This document shows, piece by piece, positions 45,778 through 55,888 of a stretch of DNA of 64,000 nt; positions within the stretch are counted from its first letter, which is position 1; every line of letters begins with the position of its first letter. Source of the DNA: Agrobacterium rosae (GTDB lineage Bacteria; Pseudomonadota; Alphaproteobacteria; Rhizobiales; Rhizobiaceae). Both the position numbers and the translations under genes were made by a program. The stretch covers positions 824,962-888,961 of the forward strand of contig NZ_NXEJ01000008.1 of NCBI RefSeq assembly GCF_002915175.1, given 5' to 3'. The notes under the pieces were generated by a model, which did no database searches, had not been told where the DNA came from, and saw nothing but the letters and a program-made list of their open reading frames with translations.

Positions 45778-46524
45778 CTAAGCCGGACGCTTCGCCAGTA
45801 TCATGTAATTCACTTCCATATCCGGCGACAGGTTCCAGCGGTCCTGTAGCATGTTGTAGAAGACGCCGGTGCGGTGAACGATGTGCATGCCGTCACTGAC
45901 GAGGGGCTTTTCCAGCTCGTCCGGGCGCACCAGCTTTTCATACTGGTGTGTTCCACGCGGAAGCCAGCGCAAGACATTTTCCGCTGCAAAAATCGCCAGA
46001 GCGCGAGCCTTTAAGGTTCTGTTGATCGTGGCTGCAAACATCAGCCCGTTAGGGCGCACCATCTTCGCGCATGTCTTGAGGAAAAGCTCAACATCGGCCA
46101 CATGTTCCACCACCTCCATGTTCAAAACGATGTCGAAAGTCTCACCCACTGCCAGCAACTGCTCAGCGGTCACGGCGCGGTAATCGACGGAGACATTGTT
46201 TTCACGGGCATGGGTCGAGGCGATGCCGATGTTCTTCTCCGATGGGTCTGCACCGACCACATCCGCACCCATCCGTGCCATCGGTTCAGACAGCAGCCCG
46301 CCGCCGCAGCCTATATCCAGAACCCGCAATCCTTCCAGCGGGCGGTGCGCCTTGGGGTCGCGACCGAAATTCTCGCAGGCGCGGTTGCGGATATATTCGA
46401 GACGGACGGGATTGAACTTGTGCAGCGGCCGGAATTTACCAGTCGGGCTCCACCACTCCGCGGCCATGGCGGAAAACCGGTCCACTTCGCTCTGGTCGAT
46501 GGTCGTTTTTGCGGTTTCGCTCAT
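45778..46524 (-). CDS. ubiG: Ubiquinone biosynthesis O-methyltransferase
   Basis: A 248-residue enzyme that makes the two O-methylations of ubiquinone. Family features: [25 protein letters not shown] at the start, SAM site [27 protein letters not shown] and [11 protein letters not shown] 46524 has GGAG before it, and the family's [15 protein letters not shown] follows directly. It converges with the DUF1178 gene, with only ten bases between the stops. Confidence 0.94.
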   Translation of the reverse strand: MSETAKTTIDQSEVDRFSAMAAEWWSPTGKFRPLHKFNPVRLEYIRNRACENFGRDPKAHRPLEGLRVLDIGCGGGLLSEPMARMGADVVGADPSEKNIGIASTHARENNVSVDYRAVTAEQLLAVGETFDIVLNMEVVEHVADVELFLKTCAKMVRPNGLMFAATINRTLKARALAIFAAENVLRWLPRGTHQYEKLVRPDELEKPLVSDGMHIVHRTGVFYNMLQDRWNLSPDMEVNYMILAKRPA

Positions 46525-46730
46525 GGTTCTACTCCATCCGTGTTCAGTCCCTGAAGTCGGATGCTTGGTCCGCGAAGTCAAGGGGCGGTCCTCATCTCAG
46601 GCTTCAGGCGGACCCGAAAGGAACCGTTATCAGGGCATTTTCGTTTCATGCTGCGTTCATCATCAAGCGCGTATTTTCGAAATGTCACATGCCGATATCG
46701 GCGGCCAAGCTCTTGCTTGAGGGAGAAAAA

Positions 46731-47555
46731 ATGAAGAAGAAACTGTTTGGTGCCTTTGCGCTGCTTGCGCTTGTCGCCGCCCCGGCCTTGGCTGAAGCGG
46801 CGACTCAGGGCTTTTCCACTGCCAACGTCAATATGCGCTCCGGACCGAGCACGGCATACCCAGCCGTTGTGGTCATTCCCAATGGCGAACCACTGACGAT
46901 CCACGGTTGCCTGTCGGATACACCGTGGTGCGACGTTTCGTTCAGCTATGGTCGTGGCTGGGTCGCCGGGCGTTACGTTCAGGCCATCTACCGACAGAAC
47001 CGCGTCTATGTAGAGCCGCGCTACTACCGTGATCTCGGCGTGCCGATTATCACCTTCGAAGCCGGACGTTATTGGGATCAGAACTACCGGAACCGCGATT
47101 TCTACCGTGATCGTGACCGCTGGCGCCGTCCGCCACCATCGGGTGGCTACTGGAACGCCCCGCCACCGCGCGATTTCGGTGGCCCGCCACCCCGTCCACG
47201 GGATGACTGGCGTGGTCGTGACGACCGTAGAGACCGCGGTCCGAACGATGGTCGTTGGGAGCAGCGTCATGGCGATTGGAACCAGAACGATCGTCAACGT
47301 CCACCGATGCGGGATCGCGACAATGACCGACAGCGTTGGGATAACGACAATCGCGACCGTGATCGCAACAGAGACCGGGACGTCAACCGTGACAACAACC
47401 GGGATCGCAACCGCGATATGAACCAAAACGATCCACGTCGTCAGAATGATGAGGGTAGAGGTCGTCCAGATGGTAATCGCCCACCGCCACCACCGCAGGA
47501 TGGACAGCAGTTGGGTTGTATCGTGGGTTCGCCCGGCTGCCAGCTACCTAGGTAG
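46731..47555 (+). CDS. Exported SH3-domain protein with Arg/Asp/Asn-rich tail
   Basis: A 274-residue exported protein. The signal peptide is residues 1-23 (ALAEA cut). Residues 27-90 are a bacterial SH3 domain (STANVNMRSGPSTAYPAVVVIPNGEPLTIHGC; WCDVSFSYGRGWVAGRYV), with a Cys pair that may form a disulfide. From about residue 110 the chain is low-complexity, rich in R, D, N and P (DRDRNRDRDVNRDNNRDRNRD), and ends in QLGCIVGSPGCQLPR with two further cysteines. GGGAG precedes ATG 46731. Cell-envelope or peptidoglycan binding is plausible but unproven. Confidence 0.85.
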   Translation: MKKKLFGAFALLALVAAPALAEAATQGFSTANVNMRSGPSTAYPAVVVIPNGEPLTIHGCLSDTPWCDVSFSYGRGWVAGRYVQAIYRQNRVYVEPRYYRDLGVPIITFEAGRYWDQNYRNRDFYRDRDRWRRPPPSGGYWNAPPPRDFGGPPPRPRDDWRGRDDRRDRGPNDGRWEQRHGDWNQNDRQRPPMRDRDNDRQRWDNDNRDRDRNRDRDVNRDNNRDRNRDMNQNDPRRQNDEGRGRPDGNRPPPPPQDGQQLGCIVGSPGCQLPR

Positions 47556-47574
47556 TTCCTACATCGCAAAAAGA

Positions 47575-47607
47575 AAAAACCCGGCGGATCATCTCCGCCG
47601 GGTTTTT
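47575..47607. terminator. Bidirectional rho-independent terminator
   Basis: A 14-bp stem AAAAACCCGGCGGA / TCCGCCGGGTTTTT with a 5-base loop between convergent genes; A- and T-runs on both flanks serve both strands. Confidence 0.93.
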
Positions 47608-47608
47608 G

Positions 47609-49459
47609 TTATGTGCGATCTTTTTTCTTCGGAGCGCGCTTTTCGAATGGCTTGTCTTTTTTGCCGTCGAACTTCGCTGGTCTGTCACCAGCGGGCACCG
47701 CCGCTTTCTTTTTCCAAGGCTTGTCTTCCGTGCGGCGTTCGCCACCGGCTGCGGGCTTTTCGGCAAATTTCCGCTGCGGTTTTGCAGGGCGCGTGTCTTC
47801 GCGCGCACCACCGGTCATGTCGGGCTTGCCGTCCATGGCCTTCACGCGGATGCCCTTTTCCAGCATCATGTCCTTGCCGAGTGCGGAGGTGAAACGGTCC
47901 ACCGCATCGGCGGCCAGCTCCACATAGGTCTCCGTCTGCTGCATGCGGATCGCGCCGATATCCTGACGCGTCAGCTTGCCGAAACGGCACAGCATGGGAA
48001 TGAGCCAGCGTGGTTCGGCATTCTGCTTGCGGCCAACGGAAAGCGTGAACCAGCCGCTGTCGGAAAAGTCGGAACGGTCGCGGCGTGGCTCGTTGTTTTC
48101 AACGGTCTCGAAGCCTTCGCGGCGCGGCTTGCGGGCACCATCCAGCGAAACTTCGGCGATGTCCTCAGGTGCTGAACGACCCGCATGGTAGAGACGCACG
48201 AAAGCAGCAGCGACCTTTTCGGCACCGTGCTGTTCCAAAAGCTTAGCGACGAAATCGCGCTCGTCATCGTTGACATTTTCCGTCAGCGAGGCGTCGGCCA
48301 GCAGGCGTTCGCCATCCCGCTGCGTGATTTCTTCTGCAGATGGTGGGCGAACCCATGCGGGGCTGACCTTGGCACCTTCGAGCAGGCGTTCGGCCTTACG
48401 GCGCTGGCTCATCGGCACGACGATAGCGCTGATGCCCTTCTGTCCGGCGCGGCCCGTACGGCCGGAGCGGTGCAGAAGCGTATCGGAGTTGGTCGGCAGA
48501 TCGGCGTGGATGACCAGCTCGAGACCCGGCAAGTCGATACCGCGTGCGGCAACGTCTGTCGCCACGCAAACGCGGGCGCGGCCATCACGCATGGCTTGCA
48601 GTGCATGTGTACGCTCGTTCTGGCTCAATTCACCAGACAGCGCCACGACGGAGAAACCACGATTGTTCAGGCGCGCGGTCAGATGGTTGACGGCAGCACG
48701 GGTCGAGCAGAACACGATGGCGTTGCGGGCCTCATAAAAGCGCAGCGCATTGATGATCGCGTTTTCGCGGTCGGATGGCGAAACCACCATGGCGCGATAT
48801 TCGATATCGACGTGCTGCTTCTGCTCGGATGTCGTCGCAACGCGCACAGCATTCTTCTGGTAGCTTTCGGCAAGCTTGGCAATGCTGCGCGAAACGGTCG
48901 CCGAAAACATCAATGTGCGGCGGTCAGATGGCGATTCCTCGAGAATGAATTCCAGATCTTCGCGGAAACCGAGGTCGAGCATCTCGTCGGCCTCATCCAG
49001 CACCACGGCGCGAATGGACGAAAGGTCCAGCGCCTTGCGCTTGATGTGGTCGCACAGACGACCCGGCGTGCCGACGATGATATGCGCACCGCGCTCCAGC
49101 GCACGGCGCTCGGCTCTGATGTCCATGCCGCCCACGCAGGACGCAATGGAAACGCCGGTGAACTCATAAAGCCATTCCAGCTCGCGCATCACCTGCATGG
49201 CAAGTTCGCGGGTCGGGGCAATGGCGATGCCGAGTGGCGCCCCGGCCTGGCCGAAACGGCCATTCTTCTGCAACAGCGTCGGCGCAATCGCCATACCGAA
49301 GGCGACGGTCTTGCCAGAGCCCGTCTGGGCGGAAACCAGCGCGTCCTGTCCGTCCAGCTCAGGGGCAAGCATTGCCTTCTGAACAGGGGTCAAATCTTTG
49401 TAGCCGCGTTTTTCCAACGCCTGTGCAATCGCCGGGGCGATACCCTGGGTTTCTGTCAT
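47609..49459 (-). CDS. DEAD-box RNA helicase (DeaD/CsdA type)
   Basis: A 616-residue RNA helicase. Core motifs: Q-motif LTPVQKAML, motif I SAQTGSGKT, II VLDEADEML, III FSATV, VI HRSGRTGRAG. The C-terminal ~70 residues before the tail form a DbpA-type RNA-binding domain (GWFTLSVGRKQNAEPRWLIPMLCRFGKL), and the tail is Lys/Arg/Pro-rich. The whole architecture matches DeaD/CsdA, which act in ribosome assembly and cold growth. It lies between ubiG and lysC together with the SH3 gene. Confidence 0.94.
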   Translation of the reverse strand: MTETQGIAPAIAQALEKRGYKDLTPVQKAMLAPELDGQDALVSAQTGSGKTVAFGMAIAPTLLQKNGRFGQAGAPLGIAIAPTRELAMQVMRELEWLYEFTGVSIASCVGGMDIRAERRALERGAHIIVGTPGRLCDHIKRKALDLSSIRAVVLDEADEMLDLGFREDLEFILEESPSDRRTLMFSATVSRSIAKLAESYQKNAVRVATTSEQKQHVDIEYRAMVVSPSDRENAIINALRFYEARNAIVFCSTRAAVNHLTARLNNRGFSVVALSGELSQNERTHALQAMRDGRARVCVATDVAARGIDLPGLELVIHADLPTNSDTLLHRSGRTGRAGQKGISAIVVPMSQRRKAERLLEGAKVSPAWVRPPSAEEITQRDGERLLADASLTENVNDDERDFVAKLLEQHGAEKVAAAFVRLYHAGRSAPEDIAEVSLDGARKPRREGFETVENNEPRRDRSDFSDSGWFTLSVGRKQNAEPRWLIPMLCRFGKLTRQDIGAIRMQQTETYVELAADAVDRFTSALGKDMMLEKGIRVKAMDGKPDMTGGAREDTRPAKPQRKFAEKPAAGGERRTEDKPWKKKAAVPAGDRPAKFDGKKDKPFEKRAPKKKDRT

Positions 49460-49812
49460 CTACCGTCTTTCGGATATTGGGCTGCCTGCATCCGCTCGAA
49501 ACCATTAGATCATAAGGGTTATAAAGCAGCCGATACGGGCCATTTCGGCCATTCAGCCAGTTGAATTGACGCGCTCATACTGTGAATAGCGACGTTTGTA
49601 CAGACCAAAGCGGTACGCTCGCTTTGTTGAAACGCCGTACATGGGGCACTGTCTCGGCAAAAAGGCGTACCGCACGGTTCATAAACGGCATTGCGTGGCC
49701 CATGCCTTTTCGCTATGAGACCCGGAACTGAGGCCGTTTTTAGGAAGGGCCGACTGGGTTGTGCTCTTGTCCGCCGTTTGGGCGGTAATAATGGGATGGT
49801 ACTGGTCAAACT
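49460..49812. other. Intergenic region upstream of lysC with interleaved inverted repeats
   Basis: 353 bases without a supported gene. It must hold promoters for the helicase and lysC. Two interleaved inverted repeats are present: GCGGTACGC (49610-49618) with GCGTACCGC (49665-49673), and CATGGGGCAC (49640-49649) with GTGGCCCATG (49695-49704, one mismatch), giving pseudoknot topology. A small CCGCC/GGCGG hairpin (49771-49785) sits 27 bases before lysC. It is not a lysine riboswitch by inspection. Confidence 0.5.
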
Positions 49813-51090
49813 ATGGCGCGCATTGTCATGAAATTCGGCGGTACATCCGTCGCAAATCTCGAACGCATTCATAATGTCGCGCGGCATGTGAAACGTGAAG
49901 TGGATGCTGGCCATGAAGTGGCCGTGGTGGTGTCCGCCATGTCCGGCAAAACCAACGAATTGGTGGACTGGGTCCAGAACACCCCTAAGGTGGCCGGCTC
50001 CAAGGAAACATCGTTCTACGATGCGCGTGAATATGATGCGATCGTCGCCTCAGGCGAGCAGGTCACATCAGGCCTTCTGGCCATCGCCTTGCAGTCCATG
50101 GGCGTCAATGCCCGCTCGTGGCAGGGCTGGCAAATTCCCATCCGCACCGATAATGCCCACGGTGCTGCCCGCATTCTCGAGATTGACGGGTCCGATATCG
50201 TCCGCCGCATGGGCGAGGGCCAAGTCGCCGTCGTTGCCGGTTTCCAGGGTTTAGGCCCGGATAACCGCATTGCCACGCTTGGTCGTGGTGGGTCGGATAC
50301 ATCTGCCGTTGCCATCGCCGCTGCCGTCAAGGCAGATCGTTGCGATATCTATACCGATGTCGACGGTGTCTACACCACCGATCCGCGCATCGTGCCAAAG
50401 GCACGCCGCCTGAAGAAGGTCGCCTTCGAGGAAATGCTCGAAATGGCGTCTCTCGGCGCAAAAGTTTTGCAGGTTCGCTCTGTCGAGCTTGCCATGGTGC
50501 ACAAGGTTCGTACCTTCGTGCGCTCCAGTTTCGAGGATCCCGATGCGCCGGGCATGGGTGACCTTATCAATCCGCCCGGTACTTTGATTTGTGACGAGGA
50601 AGAAATCGTGGAACAGGAAGTCGTAACCGGCATCGCCTATGCCAAGGACGAAGCACAAATTTCGCTGCGCCGCCTGTCGGACCGGCCGGGTGTTTCCGCT
50701 GCCATCTTCGGACCCTTGGCCGAAGCGCATATCAATGTGGACATGATCGTGCAGAACATCTCAGAAGATGGTTCGCGCACCGATATGACGTTTACGGTTC
50801 CATCGGGCGATATGCCCAAGGCCATCAAGGTTCTGGAAGACAACAAGACCCAGATTGGTTTTGACGTCGTTCAGAACGAAACCGGCCTTGCCAAGGTGTC
50901 GGTCATCGGCATCGGCATGCGCAGCCACGCCGGTGTTGCTGCCAGCGCGTTCAAGGCTCTGGCCGAGAAGAATATCAACATCAAGGCCATCACGACGTCG
51001 GAAATCAAGATTTCCATTCTTATTGATGGCGCATACGCGGAACTTGCAGTTCGCACTTTGCATTCTGCTTACGGTCTCGATAAGAGTTGA
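49813..51090 (+). CDS. lysC: Aspartate kinase
   Basis: A 425-residue enzyme for the first step of lysine, threonine and methionine synthesis. The N terminus MARIVMKFGGTSVAN is the family start, GRGGSDTSAVAIAAAVKADRCDIYTDVDGVYTTDPR the ATP/aspartate region, and two ACT domains (about residues 260-425: SDRPGVSAAIFGPLAEAHINVDMI and GMRSHAGVAASAFKALAEKNINIKAI) bind the feedback inhibitors. The following gene, ptsP, is transcribed in the same direction 167 bases on. Confidence 0.95.
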   Translation: MARIVMKFGGTSVANLERIHNVARHVKREVDAGHEVAVVVSAMSGKTNELVDWVQNTPKVAGSKETSFYDAREYDAIVASGEQVTSGLLAIALQSMGVNARSWQGWQIPIRTDNAHGAARILEIDGSDIVRRMGEGQVAVVAGFQGLGPDNRIATLGRGGSDTSAVAIAAAVKADRCDIYTDVDGVYTTDPRIVPKARRLKKVAFEEMLEMASLGAKVLQVRSVELAMVHKVRTFVRSSFEDPDAPGMGDLINPPGTLICDEEEIVEQEVVTGIAYAKDEAQISLRRLSDRPGVSAAIFGPLAEAHINVDMIVQNISEDGSRTDMTFTVPSGDMPKAIKVLEDNKTQIGFDVVQNETGLAKVSVIGIGMRSHAGVAASAFKALAEKNINIKAITTSEIKISILIDGAYAELAVRTLHSAYGLDKS

Positions 51091-51257
51091 TTCCGTAACG
51101 TCGATACACGTCATCCGATTCTTGTTGTGGCGTGCCTGATGTTCGGTCGGCTGTGCATCCCTGCCTTGCGGTTTGCTGTGCAGGCGGCATAGATTTTGAT
51201 TGATTGCCATGCGGATCATCTCGGCCCGCATGATGAAGACATCAGGGAGCACACGCG

Positions 51258-53525
51258 ATGAGAGACCTTTCTGCAGGTCCACGCGTCCTCCTCAAGCGGC
51301 TCCGCGAAATGATGGCGGAGCATCTTGAGCCGCAGGAGCGTCTCGACCAGATTGTTCGGCAGATTGCCAGCAACATGGTCGCCGAAGTGTGTTCCGTCTA
51401 CGTGCTGCGTTCCGACAGTGTGCTGGAGCTTTATGCCACCGAAGGACTCAATAAAGACGCAGTCCATCTTGCCCAGTTGAAAATGGGGCAGGGCCTCGTC
51501 GGCACCATCGCCGCATCTGCCCAACCGCTCAATCTTTCCGATGCTCAGGCGCATCCAGCTTTCCGCTATCTCCCTGAAACGGGTGAAGAAATTTATCATT
51601 CCTTCCTGGGTGTGCCGATTTTGAGATCCGGTCGCACTCTTGGCGTTCTTGTCGTCCAGAACAAGACCAGCCGAACATACCGGGAGGATGAAGTTGAAGC
51701 GCTTGAAACCACTGCGATGCTCATTGCGGAAATCGTAGCGAGCGGTGAATTGAAAACAATCACCCGCCCCGGCGTCGAACTGGATCTGACGAGAGCCGTC
51801 TCGATCGATGGCGATGCCTATGGTGAAGGCATCGGCCTTGGCCATGTCGTGCTGCACGATCCGCGTATTGTCGTCACCAATCTCCTGAACGAGGACGCCG
51901 ACACCGAAATTCGGCGTCTGGCGGAAGCCATAGGCTCCCTGCGCCTGTCCATCGACGACATGCTCCAGCGCCGCGATGTCGCCACCGAAGGCGAGCATCG
52001 CGAGGTGCTGGAAACCTACCGCATGTTCGCCCATGACCAGGGCTGGGTTCGCCGTATGGAAGAAGCCATCCGCAACGGCCTGACGGCGGAAGCGGCGGTC
52101 GAAAAGGTTCAAAGCGATACGAAGGCGCGCATGATGCGCCTGACCGATCCTTATCTGCGCGAGCGGATGCATGATTTCGACGATCTGGCCAACCGCCTGT
52201 TGCGCCAGCTGATCGGTTATGGCGGTCGCCCACCGGAGCAGGATTTTCCAGCCGACGCCATCGTTCTGGCCCGCGCCATGGGTGCTGCCGAACTGCTAGA
52301 TTATCCGCGTGAAAAGCTGCGTGGTCTTGTATTGGAAGACGGTGCCGTCACCAGCCACGTCGTCATCGTTGCCCGGGCCATGGGCATCCCCATCATCGGC
52401 CAGGCCGCGGGCATCGTGGCGCTTGCGGAAAACAACGACCCGATCATCATCGACGGTGATGACGGGCAGGTCCATCTGCGCCCCGTCATCGACTTGCAGC
52501 GCGCCTATGAGGAAAAAGTTCGTCTGCGCGCCAAGCGTCAGGAACAGTTCCGGGCGCTGCGCGATGTCGAGCCTGTTACCAAGGATGGCGTTCGCGTCGA
52601 TCTGAAGATGAACGCTGGCCTACTTGTCGATCTGCCGCAGCTGGAAGAATCCGGCGCTGATGGCATCGGCCTGTTCCGCACCGAATTGCAATTCATGATC
52701 GCCTCGAACATGCCCAAGGGTGAGGAGCAGGAAGCCTTTTACCGCAGCGTTCTGCGCAACGCCAAGGGCAAGCCGGTCACCTTCCGCACACTGGATATCG
52801 GCGGCGATAAGGTCGTGTCCTATATGCGCGGTCAGGAAGAGGAAAACCCGGCGCTCGGCTGGCGCGCCATCCGTCTGTCGCTGGACCGTCCCGGCCTGAT
52901 GCGCACGCAATTGCGCTCGCTGTTGCGCGCCGCCTCCGGTGCCGAATTGCGCGTCATGTTGCCCATGATTACGGAAGTGTCCGAAATCCGCGCAGCGCGC
53001 GAACTGTTGCAAAAGGAAGTGCAGCACCTGTCGAAATTCGGCCATTCCCTGCCGCGCAAGTTGCAATTCGGCGCGATGCTCGAAGTGCCGGCGCTGATGT
53101 GGCAGCTGGATGAGCTGATGCAGGAAGTCGATTTCGTCTCCGTCGGCTCCAATGATCTGTTCCAGTTCACCATGGCGGTGGATCGCGGCAATGCGCGCGT
53201 GTCCGACCGGTTCGATAATCTGGGCAAACCGTTCCTGCGCATTCTGCGCGATATCGTTCGTGCAGGCGCACGCAACAACACGCTTGTGACATTGTGCGGC
53301 GAAATGGCTAGCAAGCCATTGTCGGCCATGGCACTGATGGGACTGGGCTTCCGCTCCGTCTCCATGTCGCCAACGGCCATCGGCCCGGTTAAAGCCATGT
53401 TGCTGGGACTGGATGTCGGCGCACTGGCGGCTGAGCTCGATGCGGCACTGGACGATCAAAAGTCGGTGGAAAGCACCCGGCAGGTGCTTTTGCGCTTTGC
53501 AGCCACCCATTCTATCCCTATCTGA
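51258..53525 (+). CDS. ptsP: Phosphoenolpyruvate-protein phosphotransferase, PTS-Ntr enzyme I
   Basis: A 755-residue enzyme I of the nitrogen PTS. Residues 20-160 form a GAF domain (ASNMVAEVCSVYVLRSD; YHSFLGVPILRSGRTLGVLVVQN), followed by the EI N-terminal domain. The phospho-acceptor is His367 in DGAVTSHVVIVARAMGIP, and the PEP-binding barrel carries GIGLFRTELQFM and FVSVGSNDLFQFTMAVDR. It passes phosphate to NPr and EIIA-Ntr, linking nitrogen and potassium status to regulation. It heads a run with prfA, prmC. Confidence 0.95.
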   Translation: MRDLSAGPRVLLKRLREMMAEHLEPQERLDQIVRQIASNMVAEVCSVYVLRSDSVLELYATEGLNKDAVHLAQLKMGQGLVGTIAASAQPLNLSDAQAHPAFRYLPETGEEIYHSFLGVPILRSGRTLGVLVVQNKTSRTYREDEVEALETTAMLIAEIVASGELKTITRPGVELDLTRAVSIDGDAYGEGIGLGHVVLHDPRIVVTNLLNEDADTEIRRLAEAIGSLRLSIDDMLQRRDVATEGEHREVLETYRMFAHDQGWVRRMEEAIRNGLTAEAAVEKVQSDTKARMMRLTDPYLRERMHDFDDLANRLLRQLIGYGGRPPEQDFPADAIVLARAMGAAELLDYPREKLRGLVLEDGAVTSHVVIVARAMGIPIIGQAAGIVALAENNDPIIIDGDDGQVHLRPVIDLQRAYEEKVRLRAKRQEQFRALRDVEPVTKDGVRVDLKMNAGLLVDLPQLEESGADGIGLFRTELQFMIASNMPKGEEQEAFYRSVLRNAKGKPVTFRTLDIGGDKVVSYMRGQEEENPALGWRAIRLSLDRPGLMRTQLRSLLRAASGAELRVMLPMITEVSEIRAARELLQKEVQHLSKFGHSLPRKLQFGAMLEVPALMWQLDELMQEVDFVSVGSNDLFQFTMAVDRGNARVSDRFDNLGKPFLRILRDIVRAGARNNTLVTLCGEMASKPLSAMALMGLGFRSVSMSPTAIGPVKAMLLGLDVGALAAELDAALDDQKSVESTRQVLLRFAATHSIPI

Positions 53526-53554
53526 AAGCCAACAACAATTGGAGTGCGTGACAG

Positions 53555-54634
53555 GTGGCTAAGCTCCCCGTCGAAAAAATGCGTGAGCTTGAGCGGCGTT
53601 TCGGTGAAATCGAAGCGCGCATGGCTGCTGGCCCTGCGGCCGATGTCTATGTGAAGCTGGCGTCCGAATATTCCGAGCTGCAACCGGTCGTCAACAAAAT
53701 CCGCGAATACGAAAAAGCGCTTGCCGAAGCTGCCGATCTCGAGGCGTTGCTTGCGGATAAATCGACCGACAAAGACATGCGCGATCTCGCCGAGGCCGAG
53801 CTGCCTGATATATCCGAGCATATCGAAACCCTCGAGAAGGACATGCAGATCCTTCTTCTGCCCAAGGACGCCGCCGACGAGAAAAGCGCCATCCTTGAAA
53901 TTCGCGCTGGCACCGGCGGCTCTGAAGCCGCTCTCTTCGCGGGCGATCTGTTTCGCATGTATGAGCGCTTTGCCAGCACCAAGGGCTGGAAGGTGGAAAT
54001 CCTCTCGGCCAGCGAAGGTGAGGCGGGCGGCTTCAAGGAAATCATCGCCACCATCACCGGGCGCGGCGTGTTCTCCAAACTGAAATTCGAATCCGGCGTT
54101 CACCGCGTGCAACGCGTGCCGGATACGGAAGCCAGCGGGCGCATTCACACCTCTGCGGCAACCGTCGCCGTTCTGCCGGAAGCCGAAGAGATCGACATCG
54201 AAATCCGCCCTGAGGACATCCGCATCGATACCATGCGTGCATCCGGTGCCGGCGGGCAGCACGTCAATACCACCGACTCTGCTGTCCGCATCACCCATTT
54301 GCCCACCGGCCTCATCGTCACCAGTTCGGAAAAATCGCAGCACCAGAACCGCGCAAAGGCCATGCAGGTTCTGCGCTCGCGTCTTTATGATATCGAGCGT
54401 CAGAAAGTGGATGGCGAGCGGTCTGCCGAGCGCAAGAGCCAAGTCGGCTCCGGCGACCGGTCCGAGCGCATCCGCACTTATAATTTTCCGCAAGGCCGCA
54501 TTACCGATCACCGCATCAACCTCACGCTCTACAAGCTGGATCGTATGATCGAGGGTGACATAGACGAGATGGTGGACGCTCTGATTTCTGACTATCAAGC
54601 CGGACAACTGGCCCAGCTCGGCGAGCAGTCGTGA
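53555..54634 (+). CDS. prfA: Peptide chain release factor 1
   Basis: A 359-residue RF1 that reads UAA and UAG. Visible: the GGQ catalytic loop in [18 protein letters not shown] (about residues 230-248) and the [23 protein letters not shown] stretch preceding it. GTG 53555 has GGAG upstream; the N terminus is typical. Overlaps prmC by codon, whose product methylates the Gln of this GGQ motif. Confidence 0.96.
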   Translation: MAKLPVEKMRELERRFGEIEARMAAGPAADVYVKLASEYSELQPVVNKIREYEKALAEAADLEALLADKSTDKDMRDLAEAELPDISEHIETLEKDMQILLLPKDAADEKSAILEIRAGTGGSEAALFAGDLFRMYERFASTKGWKVEILSASEGEAGGFKEIIATITGRGVFSKLKFESGVHRVQRVPDTEASGRIHTSAATVAVLPEAEEIDIEIRPEDIRIDTMRASGAGGQHVNTTDSAVRITHLPTGLIVTSSEKSQHQNRAKAMQVLRSRLYDIERQKVDGERSAERKSQVGSGDRSERIRTYNFPQGRITDHRINLTLYKLDRMIEGDIDEMVDALISDYQAGQLAQLGEQS

Positions 54635-55497
54635 GCCAGTCGCCGCTGACGGTCGATGCATTCGCCGCGCAGATGCGCAAGCGTCTGACTGACGCCGGTA
54701 TCGCCGATCCGCTGACCGACACGCGCTTGCTGATGGGGGAGGTCGTCGGTTTTTCGCTGACGGATTTCGTCTTGAACGGCATCCGCCCGGTCAGTGAAGA
54801 AGAGACCGCGCGGATCGAGGCCATGATTGCCCGACGCGAACATGGCGAACCGGTGCATCGCATTCTCGGCCATCGCGAATTCTATGGCCTTGATCTGGTT
54901 CTGTCTCAGGGCACATTGGAGCCGAGGCCGGACACCGAAGTGCTGGTGGATGCGTTGCTGCCCCACGTCAAACGCATCATCGCGAATACTGGCACCGCAC
55001 GCATTCTCGATATGGGCACAGGCACCGGTGCCATCTGTCTGGCGCTTCTGCATGAATGCCCTGAAGCCACCGGCGTCGGCAGCGATATTTCACCAGATGC
55101 TCTGGAAACGGCGCGCAAGAACGCACACTGGCACGGGCTCGATGCCAGGTTCGAGGCAGTCGAATGCCACTGGTTCGAGCAGATTTCCGGTCGTTTCGAC
55201 ATAATCGTGTCGAATCCGCCTTATATAAAAACAGAAGTTATCGAAACGCTTGATCGCGACGTGTGCAATTTCGACCCGATGCTGGCGCTCGATGGCGGTG
55301 AGGACGGCCTTTCTCCTTACCGCTCGATTGCCGAAAAAGCGGTGGATTTCCTCGGCGAAGACGGCGTTATCGGCGTTGAAATCGGTTACGATCAAAAAGT
55401 GGATGTGACGGCTATATTCGCAAGCAACGCATATGGCTGTATCGAAGCAATCAGGGATTATGGCGGGAATGATCGCGCTTTGATCTTTTGCAAATAG
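54631..55497 (+). CDS. prmC: Release factor glutamine methyltransferase
   Basis: A 288-residue enzyme that methylates the GGQ glutamine of RF1 and RF2. Features: N-terminal helical domain (about 1-90), SAM loop [14 protein letters not shown] and the substrate-glutamine motif NPPY in [15 protein letters not shown] 54631 overlaps the prfA stop (GTGA), so the pair is translationally coupled. Confidence 0.95.
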   Translation: MSQSPLTVDAFAAQMRKRLTDAGIADPLTDTRLLMGEVVGFSLTDFVLNGIRPVSEEETARIEAMIARREHGEPVHRILGHREFYGLDLVLSQGTLEPRPDTEVLVDALLPHVKRIIANTGTARILDMGTGTGAICLALLHECPEATGVGSDISPDALETARKNAHWHGLDARFEAVECHWFEQISGRFDIIVSNPPYIKTEVIETLDRDVCNFDPMLALDGGEDGLSPYRSIAEKAVDFLGEDGVIGVEIGYDQKVDVTAIFASNAYGCIEAIRDYGGNDRALIFCK

Positions 55498-55888
55498 GCC
55501 GGATTGATCCCATATGTGTTTTGTTCAAGGTTATTTTGCAAAGCAAAAGAAAAGGCTTGGATTTCCACGGGAAGCGGGCTAGTTTGCCGCCACATGCAGG
55601 GTGGCTGAGGGCGAATTTTAGATTCGCCATGGTAAGGATCAGTCCCGACGCGGGTTCTTTTTGAGAGCCCTGTAAGGCTGGGCGTTCCCGGCATGTGACT
55701 CAGTAAACTTTGTTCGCAGGCGGCTAGATGCAGCATTTGCGCATCCGGGCAATATACGCGAGGTCTTGTCCTTGGGGTCAAGGCGCGCGATGGGAGCAGT
55801 TTCGGAAAACCGGGCCGTGGTCCACCCTTCCGCCATTGCATCGAAACAACGATAATTATCAGCAAGACAGAATTCAGGTGAGCAATTG
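55498..55888. other. 391-base leader region before the DUF4167 gene
   Basis: No supported gene. A hairpin GGCGAAT/ATTCGCC with 5-base loop lies at 55610-55628. Two features stand out: an A/T-rich first third (55500-55560) and a G/C-rich second half. The region most likely contains the DUF4167 promoter and a long 5' leader; I see no known riboswitch or ncRNA family. Confidence 0.4.

Noticed and set aside
48185..49564. 459-codon open frame on the plus strand
   Set aside because: Mirror of the DEAD-box helicase, whose motifs are complete on the minus strand.
49460..49812. Lysine riboswitch before lysC
   Set aside because: No five-way junction core or conserved lysine-box sequence seen; the inverted repeats have a different topology.
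53456..54661. 401-codon open frame on the minus strand
   Set aside because: Mirror of prfA, which has the GGQ motif.
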